Source of the DNA: Pseudomonas sp. 14P_8.1_Bac3
Lineage (GTDB): Bacteria; Pseudomonadota; Gammaproteobacteria; Pseudomonadales; Pseudomonadaceae
Direction of reading: 5' to 3'
Assembly (NCBI RefSeq): GCF_025466085.1
Contig: NZ_JANLOD010000049.1
Span: 124,001-188,000 of the forward strand
Length of the DNA: 64,000 nucleotides
Positions 1-7,234 of the stretch are shown piece after piece. A program made the translations under genes and the position numbers. Position 1 is the first letter of the stretch, and each line of letters begins with the position of its first letter. A model generated the notes under the pieces. That model had not been told where the DNA came from. It ran no database searches and saw only the letters and a list, made by a program, of their open reading frames with translations.

Positions 1-7
1 CGAACAC

Positions 8-688
8 ATGACGATCTGGGGGCTGATCAGCGACGCCAGCCTGTTGGTCAAGGCGGTCATGCTCACCCTGTTGCTGGCGTCGTTGCTCAGCTGGTACCTG
101 ATCATCCAGCGCAGCCGCGTGCTGCAACAGCATGAGCGGCAGATGAACGCCTTTGTGCAGCGCTTTCGGGGCGCTTCGGACCTGCTGCCGCTGTACCGGG
201 AAACCGCGGGCAGCGACAGCGGAGTGGCCCCGATCTTTCACGCCGGGCTGCACGAGTTCAACCACCTCAACCAGCGTCAGGGCAACGCTCCCGAGGTGGT
301 GCTCGACGGCGTGGAGCGTGCGTTGTACGTGGCGATCAGCGAGCAGGAAGTGCAGCTGGAAAAAGGCTTGCAGGTTCTCGCCACGGTGGGTTCGGTCAGT
401 CCGTACATCGGCCTGTTCGGCACGGTGTGGGGGATCATGAATTCCTTTCTCGGCCTGTCCCAGGTGCAGCAAGCTACGTTGTCGACCGTGGCCCCAGGCA
501 TCGCCGAAGCGTTGATCGCCACGGCCATCGGCCTGTTTGCGGCGATACCGGCGGTGATGGCCTACAACCGTTTTTCCTCCCGCAGCCAGACCTTGCTGAC
601 CCGTTACTACGCCTTCGGCAATGAGCTTCAGGTGCGCCTGCACCGCACGTTGCACGGCACGCCGTCGACCCTGGCTGTCGCCGCCTGA
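8..688 (+). CDS. TolQ/ExbB-family proton channel subunit
   Basis: This 226-residue inner-membrane protein belongs to the MotA/TolQ/ExbB family, which conducts protons to energise a TonB- or TolA-type arm. An N-terminal membrane segment lies at about residues 12-33, and the conserved paired helices lie at about 122-185, including GLFGTVWGIMNSF and the helix GIAEALIATAIGLFAAIPAV. It is followed after 13 bases by a TolR-like gene and then a TonB-like gene, so the three make one transport-energising complex. The sequence is closer to TolQ than ExbB, but no pal, tolB or ybgF follows, so this looks like a second, dedicated copy. Its promoter lies outside the window. Confidence 0.9.
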   Translation: MTIWGLISDASLLVKAVMLTLLLASLLSWYLIIQRSRVLQQHERQMNAFVQRFRGASDLLPLYRETAGSDSGVAPIFHAGLHEFNHLNQRQGNAPEVVLDGVERALYVAISEQEVQLEKGLQVLATVGSVSPYIGLFGTVWGIMNSFLGLSQVQQATLSTVAPGIAEALIATAIGLFAAIPAVMAYNRFSSRSQTLLTRYYAFGNELQVRLHRTLHGTPSTLAVAA

Positions 689-701
689 GAGGAGCGTGAA
701 G

Positions 702-1148
702 ATGCTGATCCGACCGCAACGCAAGCACGGGCCCAAGGCTGAAATGAACGTGGTGCCGTACATCGACGTGATGCTGGTGCTGCTGGTGATTTTCATGGTC
801 ACCGCGCCGATGCTGACCCAGGGTGTGAAGATCGAATTGCCCAAGGTCGCCAGCGAGGCCCTGGCCACGGATACGCGCCAGCAAATCCTCACCCTGTCGG
901 TGAAGGCCGAGGGCGGTTACTACTGGAATCTTGGCGGTGAGCTCGACACCCGACAGCAGACCGACAGCGCCGTGAGCCTCGACGAACTGCAGGCGAAAGT
1001 CTCCCGGGTCGTTGCCGAGCGGCACGATACCCAGGTGTACATCCGCGCGGACAAGGATGCCGGCTACGGGAGTGTCGTCGCGGCCATGGCGGCGCTGCAG
1101 CAGGGTGGTGTCAGCAATCTCGGGCTGGTGACCGAGGCCCCGCAATGA
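702..1148 (+). CDS. TolR/ExbD-family energy-transducer accessory protein
   Basis: The product has 148 residues with one N-terminal membrane helix. It carries the family signature PYIDVMLVLLVIFMVTAPML, whose Asp is the proton-responsive residue of TolR/ExbD proteins, followed by a periplasmic domain. I chose the ATG at 702 because GAGAGGAGCG precedes it and because TolR proteins begin just before the helix; the reading frame stays open further upstream. Its stop overlaps the start of the TonB-like gene by four bases, so the two are probably translationally coupled. Confidence 0.9.
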   Translation: MLIRPQRKHGPKAEMNVVPYIDVMLVLLVIFMVTAPMLTQGVKIELPKVASEALATDTRQQILTLSVKAEGGYYWNLGGELDTRQQTDSAVSLDELQAKVSRVVAERHDTQVYIRADKDAGYGSVVAAMAALQQGGVSNLGLVTEAPQ

Positions 1149-1942
1149 CGGCGATGACCATGCACAGTCCTTTGATGACGACGCAGCGTTCCGGGCGTAG
1201 CGGGTTCTGGCAGAACAGTCTGGCGGCGAGCCTGGCGGTCGCGTTGCACGGGATTGTCCTGGCGCTGCTGGTGCATGGCTGGTCGCCGGACACCCCCCGC
1301 GCCGATCCGCCCGCGGTGCTGAGAACCCAACTGGTGATGTTGCCCCCGGCACCACCGCTGGTGGCCCCGCCGCCAACGCCGGCATTGGTCGAACCGACAC
1401 CGCCTGAGCCGGTCGTTGCGGCGCCCGTCAAACCTGCCGTCGACCCACAACTTCAGGCGCAAAAGCTCGAGCAGGCCGCGTTGGCGCGCAAGCGGGTCGA
1501 AGACAAAAAACGCGACCTTCAGGCCGAGCAGCAACGTCAACGGCTGGAATCGGAACAGCGCAGCCGCGAGGCGGAACAACAACGTGTCGCCGAGCAGCAG
1601 GCACAACACGCCGAACAGGCACGGCTGAATGCCGAGCGCGCCCGCCAGCAATCGGCACAGGCTGCCGCCAACAGCCGCCAGTACCTGCCGTTGAGCAAAG
1701 AAGCCCCGGACTACCCGGAGCGGGCGCTGGACAAACACATCGAAGGCGATTGCACCGTGGAATACACCGTCAACCCCCAGGGCAAAATCGAAAACCCCAA
1801 GGTGCTCGATGGCTGCCATCCCCTGTTCATCCGCCCGTCATTGGCGGCCGCCAACACCTTCCGTTATCAGCCGAAAGTCGTCGACGGCCAAGTGGTTTCA
1901 GTGCCGGCGGTGCGCAACACGTTTCATTATCGGATCAAGTGA
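1145..1942 (+). CDS. TonB-like energy transducer with TolA-like coiled coil
   Basis: This 265-residue protein has an N-terminal membrane anchor (about residues 24-45), a Pro-rich stretch (about 55-100), a long charged Gln/Glu/Arg/Ala coiled coil (about 103-177) and a C-terminal TonB domain (about 182-265, with the PDYPERAL motif). The coiled coil recalls TolA, while the C-terminal fold is TonB. Two cysteines, C203 and C224, could form a periplasmic disulfide. It overlaps the upstream TolR-like gene. The likely role is carrying proton-motive force from the TolQR-like pair to an outer-membrane receptor. Which receptor it serves cannot be read from the sequence; the one at 7.2-9.7 kb is a candidate. 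Confidence 0.88.
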   Translation: MTAMTMHSPLMTTQRSGRSGFWQNSLAASLAVALHGIVLALLVHGWSPDTPRADPPAVLRTQLVMLPPAPPLVAPPPTPALVEPTPPEPVVAAPVKPAVDPQLQAQKLEQAALARKRVEDKKRDLQAEQQRQRLESEQRSREAEQQRVAEQQAQHAEQARLNAERARQQSAQAAANSRQYLPLSKEAPDYPERALDKHIEGDCTVEYTVNPQGKIENPKVLDGCHPLFIRPSLAAANTFRYQPKVVDGQVVSVPAVRNTFHYRIK

Positions 1943-2058
1943 CTGGATGTCCGGCGCCTTTGAAATCGCCGCCGCCAGCCCCTCCGATTACGGACTGATT
2001 GATCCAGAGTGATCGGAGCCGCGGCCCGTTTTTCTGCGGCGACAAGCTGCCTAGCATG

Positions 2059-2080
2059 GCTCCACTTATGACTGTGGAGC
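2059..2080 (+). promoter_or_regulatory. Hairpin covering the ribosome-binding site of the MFS gene
   Basis: GCTCCAC (2059-2065) and GTGGAGC (2074-2080) form a perfect seven-base-pair stem with an eight-base loop. The 3' arm contains GGAG (2076-2079), the only good ribosome-binding site for the ATG at 2087. This could limit translation initiation. It could equally be a DNA operator; function is inferred. Confidence 0.45.
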
Positions 2081-2086
2081 TTTCTT

Positions 2087-3307
2087 ATGAACGATAGGCA
2101 TGCAATACCCGCCGGCGTTGCGCTCGCGCCAACGCCGGCTTCCTCCTGGCACGACTGGCTGTCGGTGTTTTCCGTGGCCTTGGGCGCCTTCGCCTTTGTC
2201 ACCACCGAATACCTGCCGGTGGGCATACTGCCGCAGATCGCCAACAGCCTGGCCATCACCGACGGGGTCGCGGGGTTGATGGTCACCGTACCGGGGATCG
2301 TCGCGGCGGTATCCGCGCCGGCGATCATGCTCGGGGCCGGGAGGATGAACCGTCGTCATTTGTTGCTGCTGTTAACACTGTTGCAGGTGGCGGCGAACTT
2401 GATCTCGGCGTTCGCGCCTTCGTTGCTGGTCATGCTGTTGGGCCGCGCGTTGTTGGGGGTCGCGCTGGGTGGGTTCTGGGCGGTGGCGATTGCCGTGGCC
2501 GCGCGTCTGGTCAATGAATCCAAGGCGGCAAAAGCCACGGCGCTGATCTTCGCCGGGATCACCTTGGCGACGGTGTTTGGCGTGCCGTTCGGTACGTTTC
2601 TCAGCACACTGTTTTCCTGGCGCGTGTCGTTCGCCGTCGCCGCAGGGTTGGCGCTGTTGGCGTTGATTGCACAAGGCCTGACCTTGCCTTCGCTGCCGTC
2701 CCGTGAAGGCTTGCGTTTGCGGGCGCTGCTGGAGTTCCTGGCGCGCAGGAATGCGCGTCGCAGCATGTTGCTGCTGGCGCTGGTGGTCGCGGCACACTTC
2801 TCGGCCTACACCTACATTGCGCCGTTCCTCGGTCGTGAAGCGGGCTTCTCCGCCAGCGCGATCACCTCGGTGCTGCTCGGTTTCGGCCTGGTCGGGATGC
2901 TGGCCAATTTCGCCATGGCCAGCGGTGTGGCCCGGCATCTGCGACTTTCCCTGGGCGCGGTGGTGGTGCTGATGATCATCGCCCAACTGGCCTTGCCACA
3001 ATTACAAGGAGCAGGCGTGGTGCTGGCGGTACTGATATGGGGCATTGCCTATGGCGCGATTCCACTGGGCGTGAGCACCTGGATGCAACTGACGTCGCCA
3101 CAATTGCCGGAGGCCAGTTCTGCGATGCTGGTGACGATGTTCCAGGTGGCGATCGCTTCCGGTTCGCTGTTCGGTGGTCTGATGGTGGATCATCACGGCG
3201 TACCGTCGGCACTGTGGCTGGGCGCCGGGATCGGCGTGCTTGGCCTGGCGGTAATGCTCAGCTTCGGCATCGGCAAAGCGCCGATTGCCGAAGCCCTGCA
3301 ACGCTGA
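2087..3307 (+). CDS. MFS transporter, DHA1-type drug/sugar efflux family
   Basis: This 406-residue protein has the twelve hydrophobic segments of the major facilitator superfamily. It has the look of AraJ/YdhP-type exporters: TTEYLPVGILPQIA in the first helix and GRALLGVALGGFWAVAIAVA in the motif B/C region. The start is set by GGAG at 2076, eight bases before the ATG. Transport direction and substrate cannot be read from sequence; the family mostly expels drugs, sugars or arabinose-like compounds. It converges on a LysR gene whose stop lies three bases away, so the LysR may not control it directly. Confidence 0.88.
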   Translation: MNDRHAIPAGVALAPTPASSWHDWLSVFSVALGAFAFVTTEYLPVGILPQIANSLAITDGVAGLMVTVPGIVAAVSAPAIMLGAGRMNRRHLLLLLTLLQVAANLISAFAPSLLVMLLGRALLGVALGGFWAVAIAVAARLVNESKAAKATALIFAGITLATVFGVPFGTFLSTLFSWRVSFAVAAGLALLALIAQGLTLPSLPSREGLRLRALLEFLARRNARRSMLLLALVVAAHFSAYTYIAPFLGREAGFSASAITSVLLGFGLVGMLANFAMASGVARHLRLSLGAVVVLMIIAQLALPQLQGAGVVLAVLIWGIAYGAIPLGVSTWMQLTSPQLPEASSAMLVTMFQVAIASGSLFGGLMVDHHGVPSALWLGAGIGVLGLAVMLSFGIGKAPIAEALQR

Positions 3308-3309
3308 GT

Positions 3310-4197
3310 TCATGCTTTGAGAATGTTGTCCTTGAAGTAGTCGATCAACACACGCAACCGCGGTGCGGTCTGCTTGGACGCAGGCCAGAGCATCCACAGG
3401 TTACCCGTGTGGTCAGTAAAATCCTCCAGCAGCACCTTCAGCCTGCCGTCGGCCAACGGCTGACGGATTGAAAAATCCGGAAGGCAGGCAATCCCCACCC
3501 CATCAATCGCCAGGTACGTCAGCGGATCCATCGTCGTGCACGCCATCGACTTGGCCAGGTTCGGCTCGATGTGCGTGTCGCCGATGCGCAGCGGCCAGCG
3601 CTCGATCATTCCCGTCGCCGGAAACTTGTGCAGCAGGCACACGTGGTTGATCAGATCATCCGGATGCTCAGGCTCGCCATGCCGTTCCAGGTACTCCGGC
3701 GACGCCACCAGTTGCAGTTGATAACCCCCGAGCTTGCGCGCCATCAACCGTGAATCCTGCGGCGCACCGGTGCGGATCACCGCGTCGAAGCCTTCCTCGA
3801 TCACGTCGACCATGCGGTCGGACATGTCCACGTCCAGTTCGATGTCCGGATAGGCGCGGATGAATCCGGCCAGCACCGGCATGATCAGCACGTTCTGGAT
3901 CGGCACGCTGATGCGCACTTTGCCCCGAGGATTGCTGGACAGCTCCAGCAGCTCCATTTCCGCCGCTTCCACTTCACTGAGGATGCGTTTGCAGCGGTCG
4001 AGGAACAGCTCGCCTTCGGTGGTCAGGGTGACGCTGCGGGTGCTGCGATGGAACAGGCGCACACCCAGCCGCTCCTCCATCCGCGCCACGCTTTTGCCCA
4101 CCGCCGACGAGGAGATTTCCAGCAGGCGGCCGGCTTCGGTGAAGCTGCGGGTTTCAGCCACCTGAATGAAGGCGGTGATGCCGCTGAGGCTGTCCAT
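3310..4197 (-). CDS. LysR-family transcriptional regulator
   Basis: The product is a 295-residue DNA-binding regulator with a winged helix-turn-helix at residues 1-60 (FTEAGRLLEISSSAVGKSVA is the recognition region) and a substrate-binding effector domain after it. It belongs to the group that begins MDSLSGITAFIQVAE. A second ATG lies directly upstream at 4200, so the start may be one codon longer. It lies 164 bases downstream of the old yellow enzyme gene on the same strand and could regulate that enzyme; this is inference from position. Confidence 0.9.
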   Translation of the reverse strand: MDSLSGITAFIQVAETRSFTEAGRLLEISSSAVGKSVARMEERLGVRLFHRSTRSVTLTTEGELFLDRCKRILSEVEAAEMELLELSSNPRGKVRISVPIQNVLIMPVLAGFIRAYPDIELDVDMSDRMVDVIEEGFDAVIRTGAPQDSRLMARKLGGYQLQLVASPEYLERHGEPEHPDDLINHVCLLHKFPATGMIERWPLRIGDTHIEPNLAKSMACTTMDPLTYLAIDGVGIACLPDFSIRQPLADGRLKVLLEDFTDHTGNLWMLWPASKQTAPRLRVLIDYFKDNILKA

Positions 4198-4361
4198 CAT
4201 GGGAGGCGTGCTCGGTGCAGGGAGGGTTAACGCAGAGTAGAGGGGGGCGGGGGATTTGCAAAGCGGGGGAGTGGCTGGGGGGCATTTCAGAAAGATCGAG
4301 TTGCGCCCATTCGCGAAGAAGTCGAATGGGCGCAAAGACGGTTATATATTCAACGCAACTG

Positions 4362-5468
4362 TCAGGCAGTGGCTTGGTAGAACGGATAATCCGTAAACCC
4401 GACCTCAGTGCCGCCATAAAACGTATCGCGGTCATAAGCATTCAACGGCCGGTCATGACGAATGCGCTCCGGCAGATCCGGGTTGGCGATAAAGTCCCGT
4501 CCAAACGCCACCAGGTCCGCATCACCGGCCTGCAAAATCTGCTCGGCAGACGCCGCGGTGAAGCCACCCGCCGCGATGATCAAACCGTGGTAGTGCCGGC
4601 GAATCAACTGCGCCGCCACCGGGTTCTGATCCTTGCTCTCGTCAATCGAGTTGCCCAGCACTCGCGGTTCGATCAAATGCAAATACGCCAGTTTCAGCGT
4701 TGCCAGTTGCTCGGCGACGTAGACAAACAATGCTTCTGGATCGCTGTCCTTCATGTCACCGAAGTTGCCGCTCGGCCCAAGGCGTACGGCCACTCGCTCA
4801 CTGCCCCATACCGAAATCACCGCACGGGTGATGTCCAGCAGGAAACGCGCACGCTTAGCGAGGGTGCCGCCATAGGCGTCGGTGCGGCGGTTGCTGCCGT
4901 CCTGCAGGAACTGGTCGATCAGGTAACCGTTGGCGCCGTGGATTTCCACGCCGTCAAACCCGGCTTCCAGGCCCCGTTGCGCGGCGCTGCGGAAGTCTTC
5001 GACCAAGGCTTCGACTTCCGTTGCGGCCAGTGCACGGTGCGGCGTGCTTGGCACCCAGCCGTTGGCGGTGTAGGCGACGCCGTCGTAATCGACGGCCGAC
5101 GGGGCGACCGGCTGCGCGCCATCGGGCTGCATGTCGCGGTGGGACTGGCGACCGGCGTGGAACAGTTGCAGGAAAATCCGCCCGCCCTTGTTGTGCACCG
5201 CTTCGGTGATAGCTTTCCAGCCGGGGATCTGTGCGTCGTTGTACAGACCAGGCGAACCCAGGTAGCCGTTGCCGGTGGTGGACACCACCGTGGCTTCGGA
5301 AATGATCAGGCCGCCGTCGGTCGCCCGTTGCGAGTAATACTCGGCCATCAACGCGCCAGGCAGGTCGCCGGGCTCGGAACGCATGCGCGTCAGCGGCGCC
5401 ATGACCACGCGGTGGGAGAGGGTGTAAGGACCAATCTGGATCGGGGAAAGCAGGGTGGAATGTTTCAT
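4362..5468 (-). CDS. Alkene reductase, old yellow enzyme family (NemA-like)
   Basis: This 368-residue FMN flavoprotein reduces activated C=C bonds or nitro groups with NAD(P)H. It carries the family signature HGANGYLIDQFLQDGSN, whose His and Asn hydrogen-bond the substrate and whose Tyr donates a proton. RVVMAPLTRMRS near the N-terminus and AFGRDFIANPDLP near the C-terminus are also typical. The start at 5468 is preceded by GGAGG at good spacing; an upstream in-frame GTG is less likely. Such enzymes in pseudomonads act on N-ethylmaleimide, nitrate esters and electrophilic pollutants. A palindrome at 5551-5564 lies in its upstream region. Confidence 0.93.
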   Translation of the reverse strand: MKHSTLLSPIQIGPYTLSHRVVMAPLTRMRSEPGDLPGALMAEYYSQRATDGGLIISEATVVSTTGNGYLGSPGLYNDAQIPGWKAITEAVHNKGGRIFLQLFHAGRQSHRDMQPDGAQPVAPSAVDYDGVAYTANGWVPSTPHRALAATEVEALVEDFRSAAQRGLEAGFDGVEIHGANGYLIDQFLQDGSNRRTDAYGGTLAKRARFLLDITRAVISVWGSERVAVRLGPSGNFGDMKDSDPEALFVYVAEQLATLKLAYLHLIEPRVLGNSIDESKDQNPVAAQLIRRHYHGLIIAAGGFTAASAEQILQAGDADLVAFGRDFIANPDLPERIRHDRPLNAYDRDTFYGGTEVGFTDYPFYQATA

Positions 5469-5550
5469 GGTGACCTCCAATAAGTGTCTGGGGGCTACCT
5501 TAGGCCGGTACGGCGATTAGAAAAACGGGTCAGCGATCCGCTCTCTTTGG

Positions 5551-5564
5551 ACGGATTTGTCCGT
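5551..5564. promoter_or_regulatory. Short palindrome between the alkene reductase and sigma-factor genes
   Basis: ACGGA-TTTG-TCCGT is a perfect five-base inverted repeat in the divergent region between the alkene reductase (minus) and the ECF sigma gene (plus). It is a possible operator for the reductase. No matching regulator is established. Confidence 0.3.
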
Positions 5565-5607
5565 AATCAAAGTAGGACTGGTCTTGCAATAATGTAGTCC
5601 CTTGGAA

Positions 5608-5626
5608 GAAAATGAGAGTCATTATC
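5608..5626. promoter_or_regulatory. Fur box upstream of the FecI-type sigma gene
   Basis: The 19 bases GAAAATGAGAGTCATTATC match the classical Fur consensus GATAATGATAATCATTATC at 16 of 19 positions. The site lies 24 bases before the sigma-factor ATG, where bound Fur-Fe(II) would block transcription. This fits iron-starvation control of a siderophore uptake locus. Confidence 0.8.
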
Positions 5627-5650
5627 AAATAATCTTCCCGGGCCTTCTTC

Positions 5651-6160
5651 ATGTCCTCCGTTGATCTTTCTCTGCAACACGCCGTGCATTCGCTCTATGA
5701 GGACCATCACTCATGGCTTTGCGGCTGGCTGCGCAAGCGAATCGGTTGCGTCGATAATGCGGCGGATCTGGCCCAGGACACCTTCATTCGCGTGCTGACT
5801 CAGCGCAAGGCCCCGGAACTGCGCGAGCCGCGGGCCTACCTGAGCACCGTCGCGCGCAGCCTGATGATCGACATGTTTCGCCGCCGGGCGCTGGAACAGG
5901 CCTATCTGGAAACGCTCGCGCTGTGCCCGGAACCCGTGGACATCTCGCCCGAAACCCGCACGCTGATCATTGAAACCCTGATGGAGATCGACCGCCTGCT
6001 CGATGGTCTCGGTGGCCGCACACGCGAGATTTTCCTGTTGGCGCAGCTCGACGGCCTGAGTTACGTGGAGATCGGCCGGCGCCTGAGCGTCTCGGTGAAC
6101 ACGGTGAAGAAACACACGGTGCGCGCCCTGACGCACTGCCTGCTGCTGATCGAGGACTGA
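5651..6160 (+). CDS. FecI-type ECF RNA polymerase sigma factor
   Basis: This 169-residue protein has sigma region 2 (about residues 20-70, with DNAADLAQDTFIRVL) and region 4 (about 110-165, with LDGLSYVEIGRRLSVSVNTVKKH). It is the iron-starvation subgroup of ECF sigma factors. It sits three bases before a FecR-type gene and is followed by a TonB-dependent receptor, the standard cell-surface signalling layout. The sigma factor is expected to transcribe the receptor gene once siderophore is bound. A Fur box lies just upstream. The ATG lacks a strong ribosome-binding site. Confidence 0.93.
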   Translation: MSSVDLSLQHAVHSLYEDHHSWLCGWLRKRIGCVDNAADLAQDTFIRVLTQRKAPELREPRAYLSTVARSLMIDMFRRRALEQAYLETLALCPEPVDISPETRTLIIETLMEIDRLLDGLGGRTREIFLLAQLDGLSYVEIGRRLSVSVNTVKKHTVRALTHCLLLIED

Positions 6161-6163
6161 GCG

Positions 6164-7117
6164 ATGGCCCGTTCGCAAAGCCTGGATCACGCGACCCTCG
6201 AAGCCGCCGCGCGCTGGTACGTCGATTTGCGTGGCGAGGTGCCGGACGAGGCCACCCGCGAGGCGCATCGACGCTGGCTCGAACGCGATCCCCGGCATGC
6301 GCAAGCATGGGAGCGCCTGGCGCGGTTGCAGGACAAACTCGGCCAGGTCGCCCCCGGCATCGCTCGGCCGACCCTGGCCAATGCCCGTGCCAGGCGGCGC
6401 GACGTGCTCAAGGTGTTGTCGATCCTGATGGCCGCGGGCGGGGCGGGTACGCTGGCCTGGAACACCACAGCGCTGCCGACCCTGATGGCCGACCAGCGCA
6501 CCGGAACCGGCGAACATCGCCGCCTGCGCCTGGACGACGGCAGCCAATTGCAACTGAACACCGCCACGGCGGTGGACATTCGGTTCAGCGCCACCCTGCG
6601 CGAAGTGCGCTTGCTCAGTGGCGAAATCCTGATTGAAACCGCGCGCGACGATCTGGCGCGGCCGTTCATTGTGCACACGGCCCAAGGCAGCGTCCGCGCC
6701 TTGGGCACTCGGTTTATCGTCCGCAGCGACGCGGGGCGCACGCTGGTCTGTGTGCAGGAACATGCGGTCGAAGTGCGCGCCGCCAATCGGCTTGGCCGGG
6801 TCGTGCGTGTCGACGCCGGTCAGCAACTGAGCTTCAGCGATAACAGTGTCGGTCCCGTGCAGCGCGCCAACCCTCAGGCCGACGCCTGGACCCGCGACAT
6901 GCTGGTGGTCGACGACTGGCGCCTGGGTGATTTCATTCGTGAGCTGCAACGCTACCGTCCGGGCCATCTGGGCTGTGATCCGGCAGTGGCGACGCTGCGT
7001 ATTTCCGGGGCGTTCCACCTCGGCAGCACCGACACGATTCTGGACAACCTGACCGCGACGTTGCCGGTGCGCATCCGCCGTTTCAGTCGGTACTGGGCAA
7101 GCGTGGAAGCGGTTTGA
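6164..7117 (+). CDS. FecR-family anti-sigma/signal transducer
   Basis: This 317-residue protein has an N-terminal cytoplasmic DUF4880-like region (residues 1-65, with AARWYVDLRGE), a single membrane segment at about 83-102, and a periplasmic FecR domain (about 115-220). Its C-terminal part should contact the STN domain of the receptor. FecR-type proteins hold the cognate sigma factor until the receptor reports siderophore binding. It lies between its sigma factor and receptor genes and is presumably co-transcribed with the sigma gene. Confidence 0.92.
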   Translation: MARSQSLDHATLEAAARWYVDLRGEVPDEATREAHRRWLERDPRHAQAWERLARLQDKLGQVAPGIARPTLANARARRRDVLKVLSILMAAGGAGTLAWNTTALPTLMADQRTGTGEHRRLRLDDGSQLQLNTATAVDIRFSATLREVRLLSGEILIETARDDLARPFIVHTAQGSVRALGTRFIVRSDAGRTLVCVQEHAVEVRAANRLGRVVRVDAGQQLSFSDNSVGPVQRANPQADAWTRDMLVVDDWRLGDFIRELQRYRPGHLGCDPAVATLRISGAFHLGSTDTILDNLTATLPVRIRRFSRYWASVEAV

Positions 7118-7234
7118 GCGTGTCATCGAAAAGAAATTGCGGCGAGGGGTTGTTGATTGTGATTCTCGTTCGACCTTGTAGGTAGAGGCGCAACAGACGC
7201 CGCCAATCAATGCCACCGGGCGAAAGGAAACTGC

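Noticed and set aside
7118..7234. Possible second Fur box before the receptor gene
   Set aside because: Only scattered matches (for example TGATTCTC); too weak to call, and the ECF sigma factor should drive this gene.
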